Shown piece after piece: positions 33,875-42,862 of a stretch of DNA of 64,000 bases. The DNA is from Pseudomonas sp. BP8 (GTDB lineage Bacteria; Pseudomonadota; Gammaproteobacteria; Pseudomonadales; Pseudomonadaceae). Within the stretch, counting starts at the first letter, position 1. Every line of letters begins with the position of its first letter. The notes under the pieces are model-generated. The model had not been told where the DNA came from, made no database searches, and saw nothing but the letters and a program-made list of their open reading frames with translations. The position numbers and the translations under genes are program-made. The stretch is from positions 5,052,501 through 5,116,500 of the forward strand of contig NZ_JAGINK010000001.1 in the NCBI RefSeq assembly GCF_017875955.1. Direction: 5' to 3'.

Positions 33875-34936
33875 TCACGTTCTGGCACTTCGCGAAAAAC
33901 GACCAGTGAAGAAAAAGGCGCGGTAGAGCGCAATCAGGATACCGAGCAGCCCACCCAGCAAAGCACTCAGGACGACGATGACAACCTTCTGTGGCTTGAC
34001 CGGTTTGTCCGGGGTATCCAAGCCACCGTCCTGGCGATAGACCTCAAACACTGATGGGTCTACTTGCAGCGCTTCGTAGAAGGCTATTGTCTCCTCGTTC
34101 TGCCGCAGGTGATCGACAAAGGGGTCGTCCGAGACGCGGGCGCGCAGATTCTTGATTTCGGCCTCGATAGCGCGACTGCCCCTCATGTAGACCAACGAGC
34201 CTTCCATGTCTGCCGAAAGCTCGGAGTTGCCGCCACCCGAAATGATAGGTGGCTTCTCCAGGCCTATCGACTGCGCCACGATCAGTGCCTCGGACAAGCG
34301 CGCGATACGGTCCTCACGGGCCTTGCGGGCCTCCTCCCTGGCAGAGCGGATCCGCTCCTTGAGGTTGCCGGCCTTGACCAGGGCATCGGCGCGCACGTCA
34401 GCCATCACTTCTTTCTTGGCCCGCTCACCTGCAAGCTGCGCATAACGCACCACCCAGTCTGCCGCTTGTTGGGGGTCTTTGGAGGTAGCAACGATCTGGA
34501 AGCGTCCGGGAGTTTCCTTCGCCGCGATCGGGATGGAAACAACCTGGTTGAATCTCGCGTACAGATCATCTTGAGCGCCGCGCCGCTCATCTTCAGGCAG
34601 GGATTTCAGATAGACATCACGGTAGAACTGCCGACGCAGGGATTCTGATTGAATATTGCGCACGTAGCTTTCGTAAACAGTCTTGACCGACAGCATGGGC
34701 AACCCGCTGTCCCCACCTCGGCCATAATTAAGCTGTGCAATGTCGTTTTGAGAAGGCGACTGGATGAATACTTTTGCTTCATACAGCGGAGTAGCCAGCA
34801 AGGCGTAGGCAACGCCCAACAACGTGACAATCACAGTAGTAACCGCCACCACCCACTTCTGCTTCCAAAGTTCCTCGATCAGTTCAACCAGGTCAACTAC
34901 AGGCTTGCCGTCTTGGCGCTCACGATCATTGCGCAT
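33875..34936 (-). CDS. wzz: O-antigen chain length regulator
   Basis: A 353-residue polysaccharide co-polymerase. It has a short cytoplasmic N-terminus, a first membrane helix (WVVAVTTVIVTLLGVAYALL, about 29-48), a large helical periplasmic domain, and a second helix near 325-345 preceded by the proline-rich DTPDKPVKPQK. Wzz proteins set the modal length of O-antigen made by Wzy. It is the first gene of the cluster in its transcription direction. The 233 bp upstream are AT-rich and hold a TATGAT hexamer (minus strand, 35102-35107) but no convincing -35 at normal spacing. No ops/JUMPstart element was found. Confidence 0.92.
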   Translation of the reverse strand: MRNDRERQDGKPVVDLVELIEELWKQKWVVAVTTVIVTLLGVAYALLATPLYEAKVFIQSPSQNDIAQLNYGRGGDSGLPMLSVKTVYESYVRNIQSESLRRQFYRDVYLKSLPEDERRGAQDDLYARFNQVVSIPIAAKETPGRFQIVATSKDPQQAADWVVRYAQLAGERAKKEVMADVRADALVKAGNLKERIRSAREEARKAREDRIARLSEALIVAQSIGLEKPPIISGGGNSELSADMEGSLVYMRGSRAIEAEIKNLRARVSDDPFVDHLRQNEETIAFYEALQVDPSVFEVYRQDGGLDTPDKPVKPQKVVIVVLSALLGGLLGILIALYRAFFFTGRFSRSART

Positions 34937-35169
34937 TTATTCTAATTTTCCTTGGCTCATTCTGCCCTCTGACATCATCAAGGCACCGGCCAGGCTAGCC
35001 GGGGACCACGATGCGTCAACCTCATCATGCTGGATAAGCTCTACACCACAGGGTAAGGTCAATCAACAACCCGCTCAACGCCTTTTTGATGCAACGCCTG
35101 AATCATAGCTCAGAAATTTTGGAACCAAAAATTACCTGAATGTTCCATTCGGCAATGACCTCTGATCAG

Positions 35170-36624
35170 TTATTCCGGGCCAGCAATACTCACCTGCACA
35201 GACTGCCCCAGGTCATCAAAGGACTTCACCAAGGCGCGCGCTAGCACCCGTTTAGATCTGGCTTCGCCATGCACCAGCACCACCTGCCTGGGCGGCTGCG
35301 CCATGCCCAGGACAAAGTCGAGCAAACCCTGCTGGTCGGCATGAGAAGAGTAGCCTTCGAGTGTGACGACTTTGGCCCGCAGCGCCAGGGACTCGCCATC
35401 CAGGTCAATATGCACCGGGACCTTGGCAAAGGCACTGGCCTGGATCAATGCACCTGCAGTGCCCTTCGCCTGATACCCGACGAACACCACCTCATGCCGG
35501 GGGTCGCCGAGCATGGCTTTGAGGTAATTGACGATGCGCCCGCCCGAGCACATCCCGTTGCCGGCCAGGACAATGGCGGGACGCCCGGTGCTGGCCAGAT
35601 AGTTGACCACGCGCTGATGATTGGCATGACTCTCGACATTGACCAGTTGCGTAAACCCCAGCGGCGTACGCCCCGTACCAAGCCGCTGCAGCGCCTCGCG
35701 CTTCCAGTGCGCATGCAGTTCGCGATAGGCCTGGGTGATGCGCTGCGCAAGAGGCGAGTCGAGGATGATCGGCAGCCTGGACCAGTCGAGCGCCTGCAGC
35801 GGATCCTCTGCCCGCGGTGCACTATCGGCACTGAGCAGTGCCCTGCGATGGAGGATATCTTCGATTTCGTACAGCAGCTCTTGCGTGCGACCCAGGCTGA
35901 ACGCCGGAATCAACAGCGTGCCCTGGTCAAGCAAGGCGCGGCCGATGACCGCTTCAAGGCGTCGCTGGCGATCGTGCCGATCAGCATGCAGGCGATCCCC
36001 ATAGGTACTTTCAAGCACCAGGATGTCTGCACGCTCAGGCGGGCGTACGGGGCGCAGCAGCGGGTTGCAGGGCGCACCGAGATCACCCGAAAAGACAATG
36101 CGCGAGCTCGCCTGACGCCCCGCATACCACACATCGCACTCGACATAGGCAGAGCCAAGCAGATGCCCGGCACGTTGGAGGCGAATCGAGCAGGTCAGCC
36201 CATCGCGCTCGATCAGCGCGTGCCATTGTTCGAAGGGCAGCGGGACGATCAGGCTGCGCAACAGGGCCAGGTACCGCTCGACCTCGGCCGCGTCACGACT
36301 GACGCTCAGCCTGTAGGCATCTTCGAGCACCAGGGGCAGTAATTTGGCAGAGGGCGCGCTGCACAGGATCGGGCCGCGAAAGCCTGCGGCCAGCAACGCT
36401 GGAATACGCCCGACATGATCAAGGTGCACATGGGTAACGATCAGCGCTTGCACGCTACCAACGCTCAGGCCTGGCAGCGCATGCTGAGTACCGGCCATGG
36501 CATCCGGCCCCTGCTCCAGGCCGCAATCGACCAGCAGGCTGCAGTTATCCTGCAGATGAAGCTGATGGCAGGAGCCGGTGACCGTGCGGGTGCCACCGTG
36601 ATGGCTCAGATAGGGGTACACCAT
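35170..36624 (-). CDS. MBL-fold RNA-processing exonuclease-like protein (beta-CASP)
   Basis: A 484-residue metallo-beta-lactamase-fold protein with a beta-CASP domain, the architecture of CPSF73, RNase J and the YSH1 group. Zinc ligands are H65, H67, D69 and H70 in THVHLDHVG, with GHLLGSAYVE, FSGDLGAP, ESTYGDR and the C-terminal GYSSHADQ typical of this family. Relatives cleave RNA. The ATG at 36624 (MVYPYLSHHGG) is preferred over an in-frame start 11 codons upstream. In pseudomonads such a gene sits between ihfB/lapA and the O-antigen locus. The biological substrate is not known to me. Confidence 0.88.
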   Translation of the reverse strand: MVYPYLSHHGGTRTVTGSCHQLHLQDNCSLLVDCGLEQGPDAMAGTQHALPGLSVGSVQALIVTHVHLDHVGRIPALLAAGFRGPILCSAPSAKLLPLVLEDAYRLSVSRDAAEVERYLALLRSLIVPLPFEQWHALIERDGLTCSIRLQRAGHLLGSAYVECDVWYAGRQASSRIVFSGDLGAPCNPLLRPVRPPERADILVLESTYGDRLHADRHDRQRRLEAVIGRALLDQGTLLIPAFSLGRTQELLYEIEDILHRRALLSADSAPRAEDPLQALDWSRLPIILDSPLAQRITQAYRELHAHWKREALQRLGTGRTPLGFTQLVNVESHANHQRVVNYLASTGRPAIVLAGNGMCSGGRIVNYLKAMLGDPRHEVVFVGYQAKGTAGALIQASAFAKVPVHIDLDGESLALRAKVVTLEGYSSHADQQGLLDFVLGMAQPPRQVVLVHGEARSKRVLARALVKSFDDLGQSVQVSIAGPE

Positions 36625-36736
36625 CAAACGGCGCTCGGGAAATCTCGGGGGGAGCATTACCCCATACTCGCCCCTGGCTTAAAATGACCCAATTTCGCAA
36701 AAGGTTGTAGGCACATTCCTAAAACCGAGCAGGCCT

Positions 36737-36976
36737 TTATGCCGCTGCACGCATCCGACGGCGGCTGCGCATCACCGCATAGCCACCCAGCAACGGCCCA
36801 ACCGCCAATCCCAGCACCAAGGCTGCGATCACTGGCACTGCCACAGGCACCGCTGGTGCAGACCAGCCAAACAGGTTGAGGGCCACCGCCTGCTGGTTTT
36901 CCAGCACGAAGAACAGCACCACCGCCGCCAGCAGCAAGACAAAAAGCGCTGCCAGGGCGCGTTTGAGATTACGCAT
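36737..36976 (-). CDS. lapA: LapA/DUF1049-family small membrane protein
   Basis: A 79-residue protein with two hydrophobic helices (about 9-27 and 44-67) and the intervening NQQAVALNLFGW, the signature of the LapA/YciS domain. In E. coli LapA works with LapB in adjusting LPS synthesis through LpxC turnover. It lies 21 bp after ihfB, the standard gammaproteobacterial order, but no lapB follows here. The name lapA is by domain and context and should not be confused with the Pseudomonas adhesin LapA. Confidence 0.85.
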   Translation of the reverse strand: MRNLKRALAALFVLLLAAVVLFFVLENQQAVALNLFGWSAPAVPVAVPVIAALVLGLAVGPLLGGYAVMRSRRRMRAAA

Positions 36977-36997
36977 CGGACTCGATCCTCAGTGGAT

Positions 36998-37297
36998 TCA
37001 GGTGTGGGCCTCATGCTCTTCTTCATTGACCCGGTCACGCAGCTCTTTACCCGGTTTGAAGTGCGGCACGAACTTGCCTTCAAGGCTCACCGACTGGCCA
37101 GTCTTGGGATTACGCCCCACGCGAGGCGCTCGATAATGCAGAGAGAAGCTGCCAAAACCGCGGATCTCGATGCGATCGCCGGTAGCCAGGCACTGGGCCA
37201 TCTGCTCGAGCATGGTCTTGATGGCGAGCTCGACGTCCTTGGACGAGAGCAGGCCCTGATGGGTGACAATACGTTCGATCAACTCGGACTTCGTCAT
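36998..37297 (-). CDS. ihfB: Integration host factor subunit beta
   Basis: A 99-residue HU/IHF-family DNA-bending protein (MTKSELIERIVTHQGLLSSK) with the beta-arm residues GFGSFSLHYRAPRVGRNPKT, where the conserved proline intercalates in DNA. Length and C-terminal tail are typical of IhfB rather than HU. It lies downstream of rpsA, as in most gammaproteobacteria, but is separated from it by 644 bp with a strong terminator, so it must have its own promoter. Confidence 0.97.
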   Translation of the reverse strand: MTKSELIERIVTHQGLLSSKDVELAIKTMLEQMAQCLATGDRIEIRGFGSFSLHYRAPRVGRNPKTGQSVSLEGKFVPHFKPGKELRDRVNEEEHEAHT

Positions 37298-37504
37298 GTT
37301 TTTCCCTTCGTTATCAAGCAGCTAGATCATTGCTTAACCAGTTTGTAGCACGCTCCGGGAGATTTGAACAGGGCGGTTCTTGACTTAATAAAAAAATTCA
37401 AGATTGGTGCAGCAGGAATGGGGGTTTGCGCTGGGATGGGGCGTCGTGGCCGGGGGCGCTGCGCGCGCCTTTAGGACCGGTCCGGCGCCCGGGCACGGCT
37501 CCCT

Positions 37505-37825
37505 GTCTTGCACCAAACCTGAAAGTTAGCGCGATCACTGTGGGAGCAACTGTATTGCACTAGATCTCAACCTGGCGCGGACTCTGTGGGAGCGGCCTTG
37601 TGTCGCGAAATGAGGGCGCAGCCCTCACCAGCATCACATCCAGATACGACCCGTTCGCCCACTGCAATCCGCTCACGAACGCGCAGGCTTGATAAGGAAA
37701 AACGCCGATTACCCGCATTGAGATTGTGCGTGGTTGTCATTCCGCCGGTGAGGGCTGCGCCCTCATTTCGCGACACAAGGCCGCTCCCACAGTGATCGCG
37801 CTAACTTTCAGGTTGTGTGCAAGAC
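37505..37825. repeat. Nested inverted repeats between ihfB and rpsA
   Basis: Two inverted repeats are nested. A perfect 46-nt pair lies at 37584-37629 and 37747-37792 (ctgtgggagcggccttgtgt and its complement). A 43-nt pair with about three mismatches lies at 37505-37547 and 37783-37825 (containing gaaagttagcgcgatcactg). On the right side the two repeats overlap; on the left they are separated by 36 bp that start with an interrupted copy of the ctgtgggagc core. The inner pair belongs to the second REP family of the window. Confidence 0.9.
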
Positions 37826-37894
37826 AGTTGCCGCAGGGTCCGCGCACGCTTCGAGATGCAGTTTCATGCTGCAAAAAGCATTACTGAAGACAAT

Positions 37895-37923
37895 AAAAAA
37901 GGGCGACCTAAGTCGCCCTTTTT
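37895..37923 (-). terminator. Rho-independent terminator of rpsA
   Basis: A perfect stem-loop gggcgacctaagtcgccc (37901-37918) is flanked by six A residues on one side and five T residues on the other, so it works on the minus strand after rpsA and could act in both directions. It ends about 20 bp beyond the rpsA stop codon. Confidence 0.92.
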
Positions 37924-37941
37924 CTACCGATCAAACAGAAC

Positions 37942-39618
37942 TCAGTTCTGCTTGGCCATTGCTTCGCGCAGCAGCGCAGCCATGGTGGTGTCGGCAGCAG
38001 CTTCTGGAGCCTGTTTCAGGCTCTGGATAGCTTCACGCTCTTCAGCGTCGTCTTTCGATTTGATCGACAGGCTGATAACGCGCGACTTGCGGTCAACGCT
38101 GATGATCTTAGCTTCGATCTCTTCGCCTTCTTTCAGAACGTTACGCGCATCTTCAACGCGGTCACGGCTGATTTCGGAAGCTTTCAGAGTGGCTTCGATG
38201 TCGTCGGCCAGGGTGATGATGGCGCCTTTGGCGTCAACTTCTTTCACGATGCCCTTGACGATAGCGCCCTTGTCATTGACAGCAACGAAGTTGGAGAACG
38301 GATCGTCTTCCAGCTGCTTGATGCCCAAGGAGATGCGCTCGCGCTCTGGGTCGACCGACAGGATGACGGTTTCCAGCTCGTCGCCCTTCTTGAAACGACG
38401 TACGGCTTCTTCGCCGGTTTCGTTCCAGGAGATGTCGGACAGGTGAACCAGACCGTCGATGCCGCCGTCCAGACCAATGAAGATACCGAAGTCGGTGATC
38501 GACTTGATGGTACCGGTGATCTTGTCACCCTTGTTGAACTGGCCGGAGAAGTCTTCCCATGGGTTGGACTTGCACTGCTTGATGCCCAGGGAGATACGAC
38601 GACGCTCTTCGTCGATGTCCAGAACCATGACTTCCACTTCGTCGCCAACCTGAACGACTTTCGACGGGTGGATGTTCTTGTTGGTCCAGTCCATTTCGGA
38701 AACGTGTACCAGACCTTCAACGCCTTCTTCCAGCTCAGCGAAGCAGCCGTAGTCGGTCAGGTTGGTAACGCGAGCCTGTACACGGGTACCTTCTGGGTAG
38801 CGTGCAGTGATAGCGACCCACGGATCTTCGCCCATCTGCTTCAGACCCAGGGAAACGCGGTTGCGCTCACGGTCGAACTTCAGAACGCGAACATCAACTT
38901 CGTCACCAACGTTGACGATTTCCGACGGGTGCTTGATACGCTTCCAAGCCATGTCGGTGATGTGCAGCAGGCCGTCGATGCCGCCCAGGTCCACGAATGC
39001 GCCGTAGTCGGTGAGGTTCTTGACGATACCTTTGACTTGCTGGCCTTCCTGCAGGGTTTCCAGCAGAGCTTCGCGCTCGGCGCTGTTCTCGGCTTCCAGG
39101 ACGCTGCGACGCGAAACAACCACGTTGTTGCGCTTCTGGTCCAGCTTGATGACCTTGAATTCCAGCTCTTTGCCTTCGAGGTGGGTGGTGTCGCGCACTG
39201 GGCGGACATCAACCAGGGAGCCCGGCAGGAACGCACGGATACCGTTAACGTCGACAGTGAAGCCGCCTTTAACCTTACCGTTGATAACGCCCTTGACCAC
39301 TTCTTCGGCGGCGAAAGCTGCTTCCAGAACAATCCAGCACTCGGCGCGCTTGGCTTTTTCACGGGACAGTTTGGTTTCGCCAAAGCCGTCTTCGACCGCG
39401 TCCAGCGCAACGTGAACTTCGTCACCGACCTTGATGGTCAGCTCGCCAGCTTCGTTGTAGAACTGCTCGAGCGGGATGACGCCCTCGGACTTCAGGCCAG
39501 CGTGTACGGTAACCCAGTCGCCGTCGATGTCGACAACGATACCGGTGATGATCGCACCCGGCTGAAGATTGAGGGTTTTCAGGCTTTCTTCAAAGAGTTC
39601 TGCAAAGCTTTCGCTCAT
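37942..39618 (-). CDS. rpsA: 30S ribosomal protein S1
   Basis: A 558-residue protein of six S1 RNA-binding repeats, the normal length for proteobacterial S1, which helps mRNA bind the 30S subunit. Repeat hallmarks include GAFVDLGGIDGLLHITDMAW, GCFAELEEGVEGLVHVSEMD and GIFIGLDGGIDGLVHLSDIS. The N-terminus MSESFAELFEESLKTLN is canonical; the frame extends 42 codons upstream and was trimmed. It follows cmk after 122 bp and is closed by a strong terminator. Confidence 0.98.
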   Translation of the reverse strand: MSESFAELFEESLKTLNLQPGAIITGIVVDIDGDWVTVHAGLKSEGVIPLEQFYNEAGELTIKVGDEVHVALDAVEDGFGETKLSREKAKRAECWIVLEAAFAAEEVVKGVINGKVKGGFTVDVNGIRAFLPGSLVDVRPVRDTTHLEGKELEFKVIKLDQKRNNVVVSRRSVLEAENSAEREALLETLQEGQQVKGIVKNLTDYGAFVDLGGIDGLLHITDMAWKRIKHPSEIVNVGDEVDVRVLKFDRERNRVSLGLKQMGEDPWVAITARYPEGTRVQARVTNLTDYGCFAELEEGVEGLVHVSEMDWTNKNIHPSKVVQVGDEVEVMVLDIDEERRRISLGIKQCKSNPWEDFSGQFNKGDKITGTIKSITDFGIFIGLDGGIDGLVHLSDISWNETGEEAVRRFKKGDELETVILSVDPERERISLGIKQLEDDPFSNFVAVNDKGAIVKGIVKEVDAKGAIITLADDIEATLKASEISRDRVEDARNVLKEGEEIEAKIISVDRKSRVISLSIKSKDDAEEREAIQSLKQAPEAAADTTMAALLREAMAKQN

Positions 39619-39740
39619 TTTAATTCCTGTAGATTCGGGCGAAACAAACGCCCCTAGCCACATTCCAGACAATGTGGGTTTCGTTATGTATAGGAAGGCC
39701 GGCAGGACGTTGACTGGTGCCCCTGCCTGCCTTCCTGTCA

Positions 39741-40427
39741 TCAAATGAGATCGCGAAGGGCGAGCTCACTTCTGATGCGTTGCAACACCTGCTCGATGGA
39801 TAACTCGGTAGAGTCCAGCTGAATCGCATCGGCCGCTGGCTTGAGCGGGGCCACTGCACGCTGGGTGTCACGCTCATCGCGTGCACGTATCTCATCCAGG
39901 AGACTCGCCAGACTAACATCTTCACCCTTGCCCTTCAACTGCAAATAGCGGCGACGGGCGCGCTCCTCTGCACTGGCGGTGAGGAACACTTTCAACGGCG
40001 CGTCCGGGAATACCACGGTGCCCATGTCGCGACCATCGGCAATCAGCCCAGGAGCTTCGCGGAAGGCGCGCTGGCGCTGCAGCAAGGCTTCACGCACGGC
40101 GGGCAGCGAGGCCACCATCGAGGCGCCGGCGCCAATCGTTTCGGTGCGGATGACATTGCTGACATCTTCACCCTCAAGGATGATCTGCTGAAGTTTACCG
40201 GGCTCGGCCGCGATGAACTGCACATCCAGATGGGCGGCCAGGGCCTTGAGCAACTCTTCGTTGGTCAGGTCGACGCCGTGGTTGGAGGCGTTGAACGCCA
40301 GCAGGCGGTAGAGCGCGCCGGAATCCAGCAGACGCCAGCCGAGCTCGCGCGCGAGCAGGCCGGCCACGGTACCCTTGCCCGAGCCACTCGGCCCGTCGAT
40401 GGTGATGACGCAAGGTTGCTGATTCAC
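39741..40427 (-). CDS. cmk: Cytidylate kinase
   Basis: A 228-residue nucleoside monophosphate kinase that phosphorylates CMP and dCMP. The P-loop is IDGPSGSGKGTVA at the N-terminus, and GLIADGRDMGTVVFPDA is the CMP-kinase signature, with ASAEERARRRYLQLK following. The GTG at 40427 is chosen: it overlaps the aroA stop (GTGA) and places the P-loop at the usual distance from the N-terminus. It precedes rpsA, the common gammaproteobacterial order. Confidence 0.97.
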   Translation of the reverse strand: MNQQPCVITIDGPSGSGKGTVAGLLARELGWRLLDSGALYRLLAFNASNHGVDLTNEELLKALAAHLDVQFIAAEPGKLQQIILEGEDVSNVIRTETIGAGASMVASLPAVREALLQRQRAFREAPGLIADGRDMGTVVFPDAPLKVFLTASAEERARRRYLQLKGKGEDVSLASLLDEIRARDERDTQRAVAPLKPAADAIQLDSTELSIEQVLQRIRSELALRDLI

Positions 40428-42664
40428 GATTGAGCCTCTTGCGTAACGCGGATGCCGACTTCGGCGCACAGGGCGAGGAAGTTCGGGAACGACGTCGCAA
40501 CGTTGGCGCAGTCATGGATACGCACCGGCGCACTGGCCCGCAGCGAAGCAATGCTGAAGGCCATGGCAATGCGATGGTCACCGTGACCGTGCACTTCACC
40601 ACCGCCAATCTGGCCGCCCTCGATGATGATGCCGTCCGGGGTCGGCTCGCACTTCACACCCAGGGTGATCAGGCCGTCGGCCATCACCTGGATACGGTCG
40701 GATTCCTTCACGCGCAGCTCTTCGGCACCGCGCAGGATGGTCCGGCCTTCGGCACACGCGGCAGCCACGAACAGCACCGGGAACTCGTCGATCGCCAGTG
40801 GAACCAGCTCTTCAGGAATCTCGATACCCTTGAGCTTGGCGCCGCGCACGCGCAGGTCAGCCACCGGCTCGCCGCCGACTTCACGCTGGTTTTCCAGGGT
40901 GATGTCGCCGCCCATCAGGCGCAGGATGTCGATCACGCCGGTACGGGTCGGGTTGATGCCGACGTGCTCGAGGACCAGCTCCGAGCCTTCGGCGATGGAG
41001 GCGGCAACCAGGAAGAACGCCGCAGAGGAGATATCCGCCGGAACTTCGATACGGGTCGCGGTCAGCGTGCCACCGGCCTGCAGCGAGGCGACCGGGCCAT
41101 TGGACTCAACGGTGTAGCCGAAACCACGCAGCATGCGCTCGGTGTGATCGCGGGTCGGCGCGGGCTCGGTGACGGTGGTCACGCCTTCGGCGTACAGGCC
41201 GGCCAGCAGCAGGCACGACTTGACCTGGGCACTGGCCATCGGCAGCGTGTAGGTCAGCGCCTTGAGCTTCTGCCCACCGCGGATGGTCAGCGGCGGACGG
41301 CCGTCGGGGCCGGTCTCGACCACGGCGCCCATTTCACGCAGCGGATTGGCAACACGGCCCATCGGGCGCTTGGACAGCGAGGCGTCACCGGTCATGGTCA
41401 CGTCGAACGGCTGACCCGCCAGCAGGCCAGACAGCAGGCGCATCGAGGTGCCCGAGTTGCCGACATAGATCGGCCCCGGTGGCGGCTTGAGGCCATGCAG
41501 GCCGACACCATGAATGGTGACCTTGCCATGGTTGGGGCCTTCGATGACCACACCCATGTCGCGGAAGGCCTGCAAGGTCGCCAGGGCGTCCTCGCCTTCG
41601 AGGAAACCTTCGACCTCGGTGGTGCCTTCGGCAAGCGAGCCGAGCATGATCGAGCGATGGGAAATCGATTTGTCGCCTGGAACGCGGATCCGTCCGGACA
41701 CGCGGCCACCAGGTTGGGCCAGGAAAATCAGATCGTTGGCGTTCATAGCGTCCACATAGGCCCGGCGGGCCAGGATTTTACTGAAATGCTCGCGGGCAAC
41801 CCGAGCGCGGGTGAATACACCCAGCAATTGGTGCCCGTCCCCTGCATCGACCGCGTCGCGCAAGGCGTCGAGGTCGCTGCGAAATGTATCTAGTGTGCGC
41901 AGGACAGCTTCGCGGTTGGCGAGGAAGATGTCATGCCACATGATCGGGTCGCTGCCGGCGATTCTCGTGAAATCGCGGAAGCCTCCCGCAGCGTACCGGA
42001 AGATTTCGAGGTTTTCATTGCGCTTGGCCAACGAGTCGACCAGGCCGAAGGCCAGCAGGTGCGGCAGGTGGCTGGTAGCCGCCAGCACTTCGTCATGACG
42101 CTCGACGCTCATATGCTCGACGTCGGCGTCCAGCGCGCGCCACAGGCGATCAACCAGCGCCAGTGCGCCTGGGTCGGTCTCGGCCAGCGGCGTCAGAATA
42201 ACTTTGTGCCGGCGGAACAGCGCGGCATTGGAGGCTTCTACCCCACTCTGCTCGGAGCCGGCGATGGGGTGGCCGGGCACGAAGCGCGACAAGCCTTCGA
42301 CAAATACCTCGCGGGCGGCGCGCACGACGTTGCACTTGGCGCTGCCGACGTCAGTGATCACGGCATTGCCGAGGTCGAGTCGAGCCAGGCGAGCGAGCAC
42401 CTTTTCCATGGCCAGGATCGGCACGGCGAGCTGGATCACGTCGGCACCGACGCAGGCTGCAGCGAGGTCTTCTTCGCAGCGGTCGACCACACCCAAGGCC
42501 ACCGCCTGCTTGCGCGACGGGGCATCGAGGTCGACACCGACCACTTCGCGACACAGGCCGCTTTCGCGCAGGCCCTTGGCGAACGAGCCGCCGATCAGGC
42601 CGAGGCCCACTACCACCAGACGGCCGATAATCGGCGCGGATTTGTTTGCTACCACATCAACCAC
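40424..42664 (-). CDS. tyrA-aroA: Fused prephenate dehydrogenase / 5-enolpyruvylshikimate-3-phosphate synthase
   Basis: A 746-residue bifunctional protein. Residues about 15-295 form a TyrA dehydrogenase (VVVGLGLIGGSFAKGL, HPIAGSEQSGVEAS), acting on prephenate or arogenate for tyrosine synthesis. Residues about 310-745 form AroA, the sixth shikimate step (PGDKSISHRSIMLGS, GNSGTSMRLLSGLLAGQ, LRVKESDRIQ). The fusion is characteristic of Pseudomonas. It starts with GTG at 42664; no ATG is available nearby. No hisC is found between it and pheA, only an inverted repeat pair. Its stop overlaps cmk. Confidence 0.96.
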   Translation of the reverse strand: MVDVVANKSAPIIGRLVVVGLGLIGGSFAKGLRESGLCREVVGVDLDAPSRKQAVALGVVDRCEEDLAAACVGADVIQLAVPILAMEKVLARLARLDLGNAVITDVGSAKCNVVRAAREVFVEGLSRFVPGHPIAGSEQSGVEASNAALFRRHKVILTPLAETDPGALALVDRLWRALDADVEHMSVERHDEVLAATSHLPHLLAFGLVDSLAKRNENLEIFRYAAGGFRDFTRIAGSDPIMWHDIFLANREAVLRTLDTFRSDLDALRDAVDAGDGHQLLGVFTRARVAREHFSKILARRAYVDAMNANDLIFLAQPGGRVSGRIRVPGDKSISHRSIMLGSLAEGTTEVEGFLEGEDALATLQAFRDMGVVIEGPNHGKVTIHGVGLHGLKPPPGPIYVGNSGTSMRLLSGLLAGQPFDVTMTGDASLSKRPMGRVANPLREMGAVVETGPDGRPPLTIRGGQKLKALTYTLPMASAQVKSCLLLAGLYAEGVTTVTEPAPTRDHTERMLRGFGYTVESNGPVASLQAGGTLTATRIEVPADISSAAFFLVAASIAEGSELVLEHVGINPTRTGVIDILRLMGGDITLENQREVGGEPVADLRVRGAKLKGIEIPEELVPLAIDEFPVLFVAAACAEGRTILRGAEELRVKESDRIQVMADGLITLGVKCEPTPDGIIIEGGQIGGGEVHGHGDHRIAMAFSIASLRASAPVRIHDCANVATSFPNFLALCAEVGIRVTQEAQS

Positions 42665-42731
42665 GAGTGCGAACCCTGTTCAGAACGGCAAGTGTGTTGC
42701 CGGATGAAATCATGCCAGTCGGTAGAATGCT

Positions 42732-42835
42732 GGGGGGGCGTCTTGCGCCCCTTTCGCGACACAAGGCCGCTCCCACAGGTCTCGCGCGGGCCTTGTGGGG
42801 GCGGCCTTGTGTCGCGATGGGCTGCGCAGCAGCCC
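42732..42835. repeat. Inverted pair of the second REP family
   Basis: Halves at 42732-42779 and 42790-42835 share cgcgacacaaggccgctccc or its complement, each ending in a short GC hairpin (gcgtcttgcgcccc; gggctgcgcagcagcccc). The pair lies between pheA and tyrA-aroA. Confidence 0.88.
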
Positions 42836-42862
42836 CGGCATTCTCACAGGCCAGCCGCAACC

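Larger units (their letters stand above)
37298..37941. other. Intergenic region between rpsA and ihfB
   Basis: No gene is supported in these 644 bp. From the rpsA side it holds the rpsA terminator (37895-37923) and a nested inverted-repeat block (37505-37825). The next segment (37390-37504) includes a small A/T-rich hairpin cttga/tcaag at 37379-37402. The ihfB leader (37298-37378) completes it. The ihfB promoter should lie in the last two, but no clear hexamer pair was identified. Confidence 0.7.

Noticed and set aside
34937..35169. Search for an ops/JUMPstart element before wzz
   Set aside because: No GGCGGTAG-like sequence was found on the wzz strand, so RfaH-type control cannot be claimed.
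35269..36342. Plus-strand frame opposite the MBL-fold gene
   Set aside because: Mirror of a gene with full zinc-site and beta-CASP motifs; composition is shadow-like.
40430..41893. Plus-strand frame opposite aroA
   Set aside because: Antisense to the well-supported AroA domain and without a domain of its own.
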